Assembly (NCBI GenBank): GCA_963748095.1 | Contig: CAVVIO010000042.1 | Span: 1 to 30,947, forward strand | Length of the DNA stretch: 30,947 bases | Reading direction: 5' to 3' | Source: CAVVIO01 sp963748095 | GTDB taxonomy: Bacteria; Bacteroidota; Bacteroidia; Bacteroidales; UBA10428 | The notes under the pieces: model-generated | What the model was told of the DNA's origin: nothing | Databases searched by the model: none | What the model saw: only the letters and a program-made list of their open reading frames with translations | Shown here: in pieces, positions 7,574-16,303 of the stretch | Numbering within the stretch: the stretch's first letter is position 1 | How the letters are laid out: each line of letters begins with the position of its first letter | Made by a program: the position numbers and the translations under genes

Positions 7574-9244
7574 CTAGTTATAACCAGGATTTTGTGTAAG
7601 CTCTGCGTCTTTGTTCAGATCGATTTCAGTTTGAGGAATGGGCAATAAAGTGTTGTACTCCTGAATTCCGTTTGTAGTTTCTATGTTACCATCGGCAATA
7701 GGAGCAGTACCATTGAGTCTTTGTGCACGTTCTAACAGTGTCCCTGTACGAACCAAAGTCATCCTGCGGTTTTCTTCACCAACCAGCTCTCTTGCTCTTT
7801 CATCCAGTATAAAATCCAGTGTAATGTCGCTGGCAGAAACCTGTGGAGCATGAGCACGTGTTCTAAGCGCATTGATATCATCTGCTGCACCGGAAGTATT
7901 GCTCTGATCGAACCTTGCTTCTGCTCTTAACAGATATGTTTCTCCCAGACGCATCAGAATAAAATCTTTCCACATACCATACCCAAAAACATCCCGTGAA
8001 TCAAACTGACCCCACTTCAAAGTGTAAGGGGTAATTTTATATACTGTATCGAGTGCGAATATCTTTATAGAATCGGTTGCACTCAATGCAAATACAGTAT
8101 CCTTTCCGTATGGCACCGGTAAACCGCGTACAGCATCGTATCTTGGATCCGGATTATTGAAATAATGCTGGCGGTGGATACTGAACCTGGAATTACGCAT
8201 ATCTCCAGGGGCATAAAGATCATATATCACCCAATTATCCAGACGCATCCGGGAAAGTCCCCTACCACCTAATGAATCGCAAGGCACCATTCCGGGCTCG
8301 TCGTGATAGCCGGCACCCCAGATCCTGCGTTGCTGAGGATATCCGGTACTACCTCCGGGAACGTCAGCAGGATTTTCCTGTTCCAGATCCCAGATAACTT
8401 CGGTATTACCTTGTGATCTGCGTTGCTTTCCTACACGAAACATGTCAGAAAATGCATCACCCGGATAACTAACATCTCCATAACGTTCTGTAACCAGGCT
8501 AAAATTAGTGCTTCCGATAATAGCATTACATTGAACTTCTGCCAGGTCAGGTTGATCTGTACGCAAATACACTTCTGCCAGAAGTTGACGGGCCATTGAT
8601 TGATTTGCCCTTGCTTCTTTAGCGGTATTTACATCCGGAAGATGATCAATGGCATACTTGAGATCTTCAATAATTACACTGTTCACATCATTTAATGCAG
8701 CTCTCACAAAATCAGTTTTGGGCTCGCTTAATGGTTCTGTGATCAAAGGAACGCCACCATACAAGGTTGCCAGCATATTGTAAGCATATGCCCTGAAAAA
8801 CCGGGCTTCGCCATCGTATGCATTTATTTCATCCTGTGTCATTCCTGTTGGATTGTTGTTTTCAGCATTATAGATCAGCACATTTGCATTATTGATGATC
8901 GTGTACAAATATGTCCATAATTTACGTGATGCGTTATCTGTCGAAGTAAGTTGGGCATAATCAAAGTAAGGCCTGGCATCGCCATTCGATCTTCCCTGTG
9001 GAGCCCAGGTTATATCAGTACCTAGCTGAAACATACCAAGTATAGTCTGATCATCGGTAGTAGTAAGAAAAGTACTGAAACGGTTGTAAAGGCCTATTGC
9101 GGCAGCCTCGAATCCCAGTTTGTCATTCAAAGATGCGGGCGCATAGGCATCCAGTACTTTTTCATCCAAAAAGGATTTTGTACAGGCCGTCATTAAAGTT
9201 AGGGCAAAACAAATACTAAGAATTAGTTTAATATATTTTTTCAT
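7574..9244 (-). CDS. susD-like: SusD/RagB family outer-membrane glycan-binding lipoprotein
   Basis: A 556-residue lipoprotein (lipobox LMTAC, Cys21) that sits on the cell surface and, with the SusC partner, forms the lid of a glycan importer. Family features are the N-terminal KSFLDEKVLDAYAP segment, the TPR-like helices (EARFFRAYAYNMLATLYGGVPLI, SMARQLLAEVYLRTDQPD), the conserved FILMRLGETYLLRAEARFD and FILDERARELVGEENRRM helices, and the PIPQTEIDLNKDAELTQNPGYN ending typical of the family. It begins 25 bases after the susC stop, the standard susCD order. The ligand cannot be read from sequence; the neighbouring enzymes suggest uronic-acid-containing oligosaccharides. Confidence 0.96.
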   Translation of the reverse strand: MKKYIKLILSICFALTLMTACTKSFLDEKVLDAYAPASLNDKLGFEAAAIGLYNRFSTFLTTTDDQTILGMFQLGTDITWAPQGRSNGDARPYFDYAQLTSTDNASRKLWTYLYTIINNANVLIYNAENNNPTGMTQDEINAYDGEARFFRAYAYNMLATLYGGVPLITEPLSEPKTDFVRAALNDVNSVIIEDLKYAIDHLPDVNTAKEARANQSMARQLLAEVYLRTDQPDLAEVQCNAIIGSTNFSLVTERYGDVSYPGDAFSDMFRVGKQRRSQGNTEVIWDLEQENPADVPGGSTGYPQQRRIWGAGYHDEPGMVPCDSLGGRGLSRMRLDNWVIYDLYAPGDMRNSRFSIHRQHYFNNPDPRYDAVRGLPVPYGKDTVFALSATDSIKIFALDTVYKITPYTLKWGQFDSRDVFGYGMWKDFILMRLGETYLLRAEARFDQSNTSGAADDINALRTRAHAPQVSASDITLDFILDERARELVGEENRRMTLVRTGTLLERAQRLNGTAPIADGNIETTNGIQEYNTLLPIPQTEIDLNKDAELTQNPGYN

Positions 9245-9269
9245 TTCGATTTATTTTTTAGGTAAACAA

Positions 9270-12200
9270 TTAAAGAGACAGATTAATCCCCAGTGAAACC
9301 GTTCTAACGGGAGGATAGTTGTTTCTCCAGTTACCGGAACCTCTGGAATCATAAGTCATTTCCGGGTCCCAGCCAAACCACTTGGTGAATGTATAAAGGT
9401 TTCTGCCGGTCATGTACACGGTTAAACCATCTATTTTATATTTCTGTAAGAATGCCTGGGGAACTGTATAGCTAAGGGTTACATCTTTGATTCGGACATA
9501 ACTCCAATCTTCTGCAAATTGATAACCTCTGTAGTTCTTGAATGCAGCAAGCCCTGGCCAGTAATTATCCTTGTTCTCAGGAGTCCAGTACTTAAAATCT
9601 GCCGGTAAATTACGTCGCCATGCTTCATCAGCATAAGTAAGGTCCCTGTTAGGTCTCAATCCACCCTGCGAGGTCTGTATAAAAATGCTCAGGTTAAAGT
9701 TTTTATAACGGAAAGTATTGGTCATCCCACCGGTCCATTTTGGATCACGCTGTCCGATAACCACCCTGTCATCTGCAGTGATCTTCCCGTCACCATTCTG
9801 ATCCTTAAACTTAAGATCTCCGGGTTTCGCAATGGGATCAGAACCTGAAGGATCCTCACCTTCCTGCCATATTCCGATCTTTTCGTAATCATAGATCACA
9901 TGAAGTGCCTGACCGATAAACCAGTTGTTTCCAATATCATCTTTACCATCCCCGTATAACTCCAGAATTTTGTTTTTATAGGTTGAAAAGTTAAGATTTG
10001 TTTGCCACGAAAAATCGTTGGTTTTAATATTCACGGTTTGTAATGTGAGATCCACTCCTACATTTTGCATCTGACCAAGATTAACCCAAATATTTCGATA
10101 ACCGGTTATAGTAGGAAGATTTCGTTGCAGCAGAATATCCTTTGTTTTGGTTTTATATATCTCAAGTGTTCCACTGATACGGTTTTTCAGAACGCCAAAG
10201 TCTATTCCAAGATTCGCAGATGTGGTAGATTCCCAGTTGAGGTTTGCATTACCCAGGGTGTTATATATAACACCAGTTAACGCCGTACCTCCAAACGGAT
10301 ATTGTGCAGTATTTGCAATAGAGGCTGTTTGATTGACCCCGATAGCCTGGTTCCCGACTAATCCATAGGAAAGACGTAGTTTAAGCTGATTTATGACTTC
10401 CGAACTTTTCATAAATTGCTCATTGGCAATATTCCATCCTACAGCTACAGACGGGAATAATCCATATTTATTTGTGTTGGCGCCAAATGCCGAATAACCA
10501 TCCCGCCGTGCAGTTACTGTCAACAGGTAACGACTATCGTAAGAATAATTGATTCTTCCCATCTGCGATACTAAAGAATAGCTGTTAGCGTGTGTACTGT
10601 CTGACTGAGAGACACCTGCACTCATATTGTTGTATGACAATGCATCGTTTATAAAGCTTCTGGACAATGCCTGTGACCTGAAATATTTTACTTGTTGTGC
10701 ACTGTACAATGCAGTAATATCTATATGATTCTTACCGAAATCGTTATTGTAAGAAAGTATATTTTCAACAACCCAGTTATTATTTTGAGTATTTGTAACA
10801 GTTGCTGTACCGCTTTGATCGTTGTAATCCCTGCCGGTATACTGTGCTGTTCGGTATATATTATAAATATAGGAAGCGTTCAAACGGTATTTCAATCCTT
10901 TCAGGAAGGCGGGAGTAACTTCAGCATATCCGTTTCCTGTCAGGTTTAATCCCCTGTCAAGCCTTTCAACAGACAATCCGAGCAACGGGTTCAGAAACAA
11001 TTGTTCAGGATACATCGGATAAATGATATAATCCCCATTTTCGTCATAAGGTACGGAATACGGGCTCATAGCATTCGCTTCCAGAAAGTTAATTCGTCCT
11101 CCATCATAATTGTTATCGGTTAAAAAAGTGGAAGTTCCGACTTTCAAAAAATCGGTGATCTTTGCATCGATGTTGGACCGAAAGCTGGTTCTTTTATATT
11201 GATACCCTTTTACCACTCCTTTTTCACCAAGATGATTAGCTGAGACATAATATTGTACATTTTCGGTACCACCGGAAATGCTCAGATTGTGTTCCTGAAT
11301 ACGGCCGGGTTGTGTTGCTTCCTTTAACCAGTCGGTGGTGATTCCTTTATTGTAATTTTCCACTTCTGATGAATTTGGAAGCACTTCTGTTTGTGTCAGG
11401 CCATTCTCGGTATTAAAGTCAGCATATTTCTGGACAAAGGTTGCCGGATCCATTGGCTTTAGTACATGTTCCATACTTTCAACACCACCATATCCGTTAT
11501 ATGAAATTTTTGGTGCACCTCCTGATTTTGATCCTCTTTTTGTTGTAATAAGAATAACTCCATTGGCACCCCTGGTACCGTAAATTGCTACAGCAGAAGC
11601 ATCTTTTAATATTTCGATGGACTGAATATCATTTGGACTTATGTCATTCATACTACCAAAAAAAGGAATTCCATCCAAAACGATAAAAGGGCTGGTGTTG
11701 GCATTAATCGAGTTAACACCCCTTATTTGCATAGTACCGGAACTCCCTGGAACAGAAGAAGATTGCGTGACTTTTAAACCTGCAGTAGAACCTTCTAAAG
11801 CATAGGTTAAATTAGTAACCGGTAATTTCGAAAGACGATCTTTAGGAACTGATGTAACAGAACCCGTTATATCGGAACGGCGTTGAGTACCGTAACCAAC
11901 CACAACCACTTCTTGTAATTGTGAAATGGAAGGAACCAGATTAACATCGATTTTCAGACTTCCGTTAAAATGGACCTCCTCACTGTTATATCCCAAAAAT
12001 GAAAAAACAAGTACGGCACTAGTATCCGGTATATCAATGCTATAAGATCCGTTTATATCTGTAACAGTTCCCGTTGTAGTACCTTTAATAATAATATTTA
12101 CACCGGGCAAAGGTTCTCCGGTGCTGGCATCAGTGACTTTACCGGAAATTTTTTGCTGAATGGCCCTTTTGGGTGCAACAACAATCAGATCATTTTCTAA

Positions 12201-12533
12201 AATGGTGTAGGATATATCTGTATTGCTGAATAGTTGATGTAAGACATCTTTGATATTCGAGTCTTTTACCTTAAGATTGACAGTACGGTTAATGTCGCTC
12301 AGTTCATCATTATAGAAAAATCTATAATTACTCTGATTTTCAATAGTTTTGAAAATCTCTTTCACTTTTGCATTTTTCAAATTCATTGAAATATTTTCGG
12401 ATTGAGAGAATGTATTTGCTGAAAATGCAACAGTGCATAGTAGGTTTAGAATAAAGGATAGTCTCATAATAGTGATTAGTTTTTTGAGCCTGTGGGAACT
12501 AAAAAAACAGGCGTAGTAAGGATTTTTTTTCAT
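9270..12533 (-). CDS. susC-like: SusC/RagA family TonB-dependent glycan receptor with N-terminal STN signalling domain
   Basis: A 1087-residue outer-membrane beta-barrel importer. In order: signal peptide (about 1-44, ending AFSANTFSQ), STN domain (about 47-118; VKEIFKTIENQSNYRFFYND), carboxypeptidase-like regulatory domain (about 128-205; ISGKVTDASTGEPLPGVNI), a LQEVVVVGYGTQ segment with the plug (about 207-330; GTMQIRGVNSI, PFIVLDGIPF, IEILKDASAVAIYGTRGANGVI), then the barrel ending in VRTVSLGINLSL. The STN domain means the receptor can signal to the FecR-type anti-sigma encoded just upstream, so ligand uptake induces the locus. Two internal methionines give other start options; the one at 12533 has an unusually long n-region, and Met23 (12467) is an alternative. 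Confidence 0.96.
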   Translation of the reverse strand: MKKNPYYACFFSSHRLKKLITIMRLSFILNLLCTVAFSANTFSQSENISMNLKNAKVKEIFKTIENQSNYRFFYNDELSDINRTVNLKVKDSNIKDVLHQLFSNTDISYTILENDLIVVAPKRAIQQKISGKVTDASTGEPLPGVNIIIKGTTTGTVTDINGSYSIDIPDTSAVLVFSFLGYNSEEVHFNGSLKIDVNLVPSISQLQEVVVVGYGTQRRSDITGSVTSVPKDRLSKLPVTNLTYALEGSTAGLKVTQSSSVPGSSGTMQIRGVNSINANTSPFIVLDGIPFFGSMNDISPNDIQSIEILKDASAVAIYGTRGANGVILITTKRGSKSGGAPKISYNGYGGVESMEHVLKPMDPATFVQKYADFNTENGLTQTEVLPNSSEVENYNKGITTDWLKEATQPGRIQEHNLSISGGTENVQYYVSANHLGEKGVVKGYQYKRTSFRSNIDAKITDFLKVGTSTFLTDNNYDGGRINFLEANAMSPYSVPYDENGDYIIYPMYPEQLFLNPLLGLSVERLDRGLNLTGNGYAEVTPAFLKGLKYRLNASYIYNIYRTAQYTGRDYNDQSGTATVTNTQNNNWVVENILSYNNDFGKNHIDITALYSAQQVKYFRSQALSRSFINDALSYNNMSAGVSQSDSTHANSYSLVSQMGRINYSYDSRYLLTVTARRDGYSAFGANTNKYGLFPSVAVGWNIANEQFMKSSEVINQLKLRLSYGLVGNQAIGVNQTASIANTAQYPFGGTALTGVIYNTLGNANLNWESTTSANLGIDFGVLKNRISGTLEIYKTKTKDILLQRNLPTITGYRNIWVNLGQMQNVGVDLTLQTVNIKTNDFSWQTNLNFSTYKNKILELYGDGKDDIGNNWFIGQALHVIYDYEKIGIWQEGEDPSGSDPIAKPGDLKFKDQNGDGKITADDRVVIGQRDPKWTGGMTNTFRYKNFNLSIFIQTSQGGLRPNRDLTYADEAWRRNLPADFKYWTPENKDNYWPGLAAFKNYRGYQFAEDWSYVRIKDVTLSYTVPQAFLQKYKIDGLTVYMTGRNLYTFTKWFGWDPEMTYDSRGSGNWRNNYPPVRTVSLGINLSL

Positions 12534-12540
12534 ACATTTG
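12533..12540 (+). promoter_or_regulatory. Candidate -7 promoter element (TACATTTG) facing into the susC leader
   Basis: TACATTTG matches the Bacteroidota -7 consensus TAnnTTTG on the plus strand, overlapping the start codon of the minus-strand susC gene. No clear TTTG -33 element is visible at the expected distance. It points at the plus-strand terminator 80 bases away and would produce a short RNA antisense to the susC leader. Confidence 0.4.
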
Positions 12541-12545
12541 TTTAG

Positions 12546-12659
12546 TTTAAGAGTTAATAATTGTCATACCTAATTTCACAAATTGAAATTATAGTGACGG
12601 TTAATTAGCTTTGCATTTGTGAAATCGCGGAATGTGGGTGCATTCTGCGATTTTTTAAT
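12546..12659 (+). ncRNA. Candidate antisense small RNA opposite the susC leader
   Basis: This interval lies between a plus-strand TACATTTG element and a plus-strand intrinsic terminator (12622-12656). It has no plus-strand gene and runs opposite the 5' leader of susC. In Bacteroides, loci controlled by ECF sigma/anti-sigma pairs are known to carry cis-encoded antisense RNAs at this position (DonS and relatives) that repress the susC homologue. Length (about 110 nt), location and orientation fit. The exact 5' end is a guess from the promoter element, and expression is not shown. Confidence 0.45.
12622..12656 (+). terminator. Plus-oriented intrinsic terminator in the FecR-susC gap
   Basis: A 13-bp stem (12622-12634 with 12641-12653, loop TGGGTG) is followed on the plus strand by a six-T run ending at 12656. 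One pair is a G-U wobble in plus-strand RNA but an A-C mismatch in minus-strand RNA, and the minus strand has no T-tract after the stem. The structure is therefore oriented for plus-strand transcription, against the surrounding genes. Confidence 0.7.
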
Positions 12660-12702
12660 GTACTTGTTAAGTTTGTTTCATAAGCTTTTAGTTAAGATTA
12701 AT

Positions 12703-13863
12703 TTATTTTTTATTAGTAATCATTTTGTCGTATTTTTTCTGATAAGTTGGGTCAACTCTGAAATCTACTTTATTACCGTTAATACTATATAATATAGGTG
12801 CAGAGAGTTGTACAATTTTTAATACCTGTTCAAAGGTTTCGTCGGCAAGGGTTCCGGAAAATTTATATTTTTTCAGACTTTCATCTTTAAATGTTATTCT
12901 CACATTATATCTTCTTTCAAATTGAATTGCCAGTTGTCCAAGTTCTTCCCCGACAATTACCCAATCGTGATCTTTCCAGGAAGTTACCGGCAGAGGATTA
13001 ATTTTTGGAGCTATCTCAATTTTTCTGGCAGATATTGGGGTAACTTTTGAAGGTGTTTGAATTTTATTTCGATTGTTAGTTTGTTCAACCGGCGTTGACT
13101 TATAATAAGTAGCCGTTTGATTCGGTTTTAAATAAATGATTTTTTTATTTTTGTCATTTGTGTTGGTCTCTATAGCAACTGAACCTTCAACTAATGTTGT
13201 TTGAATCAGGTTTTCATCGGGGTACGATTTCACATTAAACTGCGTTCCGTAAACCTTAATATCCAGATTTGAAGTTTTCACAATAAATTGTTTATTCTTA
13301 TTCTTAGTAACATTAAAATATGCTTCTCCCTCCAGGTATACCTTTCTGGTATCTGAAAGAAAATTTGCCGGATATCGTAATTTACTGCCGGCATTAAGCC
13401 ATACCTTTGTTCCGTCGGAAAGCGTGATTTGCGATTTAGCTCCCAGGGGAACAACCACTTCATTATAGGCTGTTACGCTGTTATTGTAACTTCTGAAAGG
13501 AAACGGATTTCCATAGAATCCCAGAAATATTATTATCAAAATAGCGGCTGCTGATGAAAGGCTGACCCCAATAAATACTTTACGTCGAAAAGCCTTTTTA
13601 TTCTTCAGTTCAGTTTCTAAACGCATTTTGAAATAACCTGCTTTCACTCTGTTCCATCCTTCTTCTGTATTAAAACCGGAAGGCTGACGGATTACGCCTG
13701 TTAACTGATAAATATTTTTAAGTTCATCGAAGTATTCAGCATGTTCCTGATTTTCATTGATCCAGGCACGTGCTATTTCTCTTTCCTTTTCTGTCGCATA
13801 TCCGGTGAGATACTTAATCAGTACTTCATCAATTTGCTGAAATTTATTTTTATTGTTTTCCAT
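12703..13863 (-). CDS. FecR-type anti-sigma factor with DUF4974 domain
   Basis: A 386-residue single-pass inner-membrane protein. The cytoplasmic N-terminus (1-92) would hold the ECF sigma factor, the membrane segment is about 96-117 (VFIGVSLSSAAAILIIIFLGF), the periplasmic FecR domain about 130-230 (VVPLGAKSQITLSDGTKVWLNAGS, RKVYLEGEAYFNVTK, VYGTQFNVKSYP), and the C-terminal DUF4974 about 313-380 (YNVRITFKDESLKKYKFSG). The DUF4974 domain is thought to contact the STN domain of the partner receptor. It starts 68 bases after the sigma factor stop, and the STN-containing SusC gene follows 169 bases downstream, the usual trio for ligand-induced loci. Confidence 0.95.
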   Translation of the reverse strand: MENNKNKFQQIDEVLIKYLTGYATEKEREIARAWINENQEHAEYFDELKNIYQLTGVIRQPSGFNTEEGWNRVKAGYFKMRLETELKNKKAFRRKVFIGVSLSSAAAILIIIFLGFYGNPFPFRSYNNSVTAYNEVVVPLGAKSQITLSDGTKVWLNAGSKLRYPANFLSDTRKVYLEGEAYFNVTKNKNKQFIVKTSNLDIKVYGTQFNVKSYPDENLIQTTLVEGSVAIETNTNDKNKKIIYLKPNQTATYYKSTPVEQTNNRNKIQTPSKVTPISARKIEIAPKINPLPVTSWKDHDWVIVGEELGQLAIQFERRYNVRITFKDESLKKYKFSGTLADETFEQVLKIVQLSAPILYSINGNKVDFRVDPTYQKKYDKMITNKK

Positions 13864-13931
13864 TTGTGATTATATAAATATATGATCCCAAAACACCCGA
13901 AGTGGTTGACAAGGGATTGGATAATTAAAGA

Positions 13932-14522
13932 TTATTTTATAACTAAAATGCTTATTAATAAAGGAATATAGTCTTTCAATTCTTTGCGAAATATTTTAAA
14001 TGCACGGCTCATTTGGGTTTTTACTGTGCCTACAGTAATATTGAGTTTTTTGGCTATTGTAGAATAACTTAGATTTTCAAAACGGTTGAGGGTGTATATT
14101 TTTTTACATTCCGGGGGAAGCGTTTCTAATATCTTTTCAGCTTTATCTTCCAGTTCTTTAACAATTAAATCAGAGATAGGATGGCTCAGAGAACTTGGGT
14201 GTAGAATTTCTTTATCATTAAAAATATAATTTTGCTTGTCAATTATTTTGCTTGCCTTTTTTTGCTTGTTCAGGTATTTAAGGCAATTATTATAAGTACT
14301 ACGGTACAAATAGTTTTTAACAGATAAATAAACGGTGGTGTTTTTACAGTTTATCCAGAGATGAATAAAAATATCTTCTACTATTTCTTCAGCTACTGGA
14401 TGTTCTTTTATTATGTTTTCTGCAAATAAGCACAATCCTTCATAATACTTTTCGAATATCAATTTAATAACTTCTTCATTCCCGTCCTTTAGCATTTGTA
14501 GCAATTCCTTCTCGGTTTTCAT
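13932..14522 (-). CDS. ECF RNA polymerase sigma-70 factor, Bacteroidota PUL type
   Basis: A 196-residue sigma factor. Region 2 spans about 20-85 (YYEGLCLFAENIIKEHPVAEEIVEDIFIHLW) and region 4 about 130-182, ending in a helix-turn-helix (ENLSYSTIAKKLNITVGTVKTQMSRAF). The C-terminal tail is hydrophobic (YIPLLISILVIK), as is common in this subfamily. It is the first gene of the minus-strand locus and should recruit polymerase to the susC promoter once released by the anti-sigma. The 319-base space between its start and the divergent plus-strand gene must contain its own promoter, but I could not recognise a good consensus there. Confidence 0.95.
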   Translation of the reverse strand: MKTEKELLQMLKDGNEEVIKLIFEKYYEGLCLFAENIIKEHPVAEEIVEDIFIHLWINCKNTTVYLSVKNYLYRSTYNNCLKYLNKQKKASKIIDKQNYIFNDKEILHPSSLSHPISDLIVKELEDKAEKILETLPPECKKIYTLNRFENLSYSTIAKKLNITVGTVKTQMSRAFKIFRKELKDYIPLLISILVIK

Positions 14523-14841
14523 ATGAATAGAATTAAATGCTTTTTAATTAATATATGATAAAATTAATATATTCCGGCAGAATTCTATAATTCGATAGTT
14601 GAAGAAGTGTATATGTAAAATCAAAGATAAACATTTCTGACATTATTAATATTCCCGAATAGTAGCATCACATTGTATACTTTTATTTATTTCATTATTC
14701 AATTTTACAATCCCATGACATTTGATGACAATCTTTTACCTGGCAGTGACATGAATTCATGGCTCGCACCGTACATTTGTTTATATATTTTGATTTGATC
14801 GAATGAGCGCATAAAAAAGCAAAAAACAAAAAGATTTTGTA
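14523..14841. promoter_or_regulatory. Divergent intergenic region between the sigma factor and the 93-residue protein
   Basis: 319 AT-rich bases serve as the shared upstream region of two divergent transcription units. They contain a perfect 12-bp palindrome, CATGAATTCATG (14750-14761), about 80 bases before the plus-strand start, and two near-identical ATTAATATAT-type runs close to the sigma factor start. I found no exact TAnnTTTG element on either strand at a suitable distance. No coding sequence is apparent. Confidence 0.5.
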
Positions 14842-15123
14842 ATGAAAGCATCAATTACATTTTTAGTTTTAATTTTTTTCTTTACGATTCTTCACCCGAA
14901 CCGCAATAATGAAACTGTGCCGCTCGAAAAATCAAATTGCACCCTATTCACACAACCTGCAATCACTTGTATTCCAGAAAAATCGAAAAACAGTAATAAG
15001 AATGTTGATATTAATGTGAAAGCAGAAACAGGTAAATCCTCATTCGGAAAACCGGAAAAAAAGGAAGCTCCAACACAATCGTTACAGTCAGCCGATTACT
15101 ATTTTGTGTGGATAGTCTTATAA
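14842..15123 (+). CDS. Small secreted protein of unknown function, 93 residues
   Basis: Not recognised. The protein starts with a hydrophobic segment (MKASITFLVLIFFFTILHP) that looks like a signal peptide or anchor. A polar, lysine- and asparagine-rich middle with two cysteines (NC and TC) follows, and it ends in a short hydrophobic tail (YYFVWIVL). There is no lipobox. It is read from the first ATG after the divergent intergenic region and ends 35 bases before the first of two GH2-like binding proteins in the same direction, so the three are probably one transcript. The low complexity of the middle makes a structural or leader role possible. It may also be a spurious open frame, but start, spacing and signal-like N-terminus argue for a real gene. 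Confidence 0.55.
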   Translation: MKASITFLVLIFFFTILHPNRNNETVPLEKSNCTLFTQPAITCIPEKSKNSNKNVDINVKAETGKSSFGKPEKKEAPTQSLQSADYYFVWIVL

Positions 15124-15158
15124 GAGAAAAAAATTGAAAACTTAACACCAATAACAAA

Positions 15159-16262
15159 ATGACAACACGAAACATATACAGAAAAAAACAAATGGTTTTA
15201 AAAGTAGCCTTTTATTTATTTACGATAATACTATTTTTATTAGTAGTAATGCCTGAGGCAAAAGCGGAAGATATGAGAAAGATCGTTCAGCTATCGGGCT
15301 ACTGGAAATTTTCGATTGGCACCGACGACCGTTGGGCTGATCCGTCATTCGACGATTCGAAATGGGATCAGATAAGGGTCCCCGACAAATGGGAAGATCA
15401 GGGCTATAGCGATTATAACGGATATGCCTGGTACCGCAAAAAATTCAAAATGGAAGAAACAGATGATAATACACCTTTATATTTAGTACTCGGTCGTATC
15501 GACGATGCCGATGAGGTATACCTGAATGGAAAACTGATAGGTAAAAGCGGGAATTTTCCCCCGGAGTATATTACAGCTTATAACAAAGTCCGCAGGTATC
15601 ATATTCCCAAAGGGATTTTAAAGATGAATGCAGTAAATACCGTTGCTGTTAAAGTCTATGATTCGTATCTCGAAGGTGGTATTGTTAGTGGACCTGCAGG
15701 AATATTTATAAGTGAGGATAACGAATTTCTGGATTATAACTTAAGCGGGCAATGGAAGTTTCATCCGGGAAACAACAAAAAATGGGCTTCTGTTGATTTC
15801 GATGACAATACATGGAATACTATTTTTGTCCCGGCAGAATGGGAAAATGAAGGATACCCCGATTATGACGGGTACGGATGGTACAGAAAAACATTTCGTA
15901 TGCCGCAGAACATCGATCCTGACAGACTTTACTTATCTCTTGGAAAAATTGATGATGTGGATGATGTCTATCTGAACGGAAAATACATTGGAAGTGTTTA
16001 CGATTTAAGAAAAGACGGGGAGTACAGGAAAGACGGCTACGAATACAATGCCCGCAGGGTATACAGGATTCCTACCGGGTTGTTAAAACCAGGAGGCATG
16101 AATGAGATATCGGTCAGGGTATACGATGGTCAATTAAGGGGAGGAATATATGAAGGGCCAATCGGACTAATGACTGAAAAAAATTATAAAAAATACCGAA
16201 ACAAATATTACTTCGAACGGTCATTTTGGGATTATCTGGATGACATGTTCAACATAGAATAA
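15159..16262 (+). CDS. Secreted protein of two GH2-type sugar-binding jelly-roll domains, no catalytic domain (paralogue A)
   Basis: A 367-residue protein. A signal peptide spans about residues 12-36 (start possibly at Met12, 15192; cleavage after AKA). Two copies of one domain follow at about 43-185 and 194-340. Each copy carries LSGYWKFSIG or LSGQWKFHPG, FDDSKWD-type, a VP-W-E-GY-DY-GY-WYRK block, LGRIDDADEVYLNG or LGKIDDVDDVYLNG, a Y-IP-G-LK block, and a VRVYD-GGI-GP-G end. This is the fold of the N-terminal sugar-binding domain of GH2 enzymes, but the immunoglobulin-like and TIM-barrel domains are absent, so it should bind rather than cleave. A tail rich in aromatic and charged residues (345-367) follows. 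Its neighbours are a close paralogue 41 bases downstream and then a two-component system. Confidence 0.8.
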   Translation: MTTRNIYRKKQMVLKVAFYLFTIILFLLVVMPEAKAEDMRKIVQLSGYWKFSIGTDDRWADPSFDDSKWDQIRVPDKWEDQGYSDYNGYAWYRKKFKMEETDDNTPLYLVLGRIDDADEVYLNGKLIGKSGNFPPEYITAYNKVRRYHIPKGILKMNAVNTVAVKVYDSYLEGGIVSGPAGIFISEDNEFLDYNLSGQWKFHPGNNKKWASVDFDDNTWNTIFVPAEWENEGYPDYDGYGWYRKTFRMPQNIDPDRLYLSLGKIDDVDDVYLNGKYIGSVYDLRKDGEYRKDGYEYNARRVYRIPTGLLKPGGMNEISVRVYDGQLRGGIYEGPIGLMTEKNYKKYRNKYYFERSFWDYLDDMFNIE

Positions 16263-16303
16263 GATGGGTTTAAGAGTGATGGATTTATAAAAATTACAGA
16301 AAG

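Noticed and set aside
12622..12656. Terminator of the sigma/FecR transcript
   Set aside because: The T-tract lies on the plus-strand side and the stem has a mismatch in minus-strand RNA, so it is oriented against those genes.
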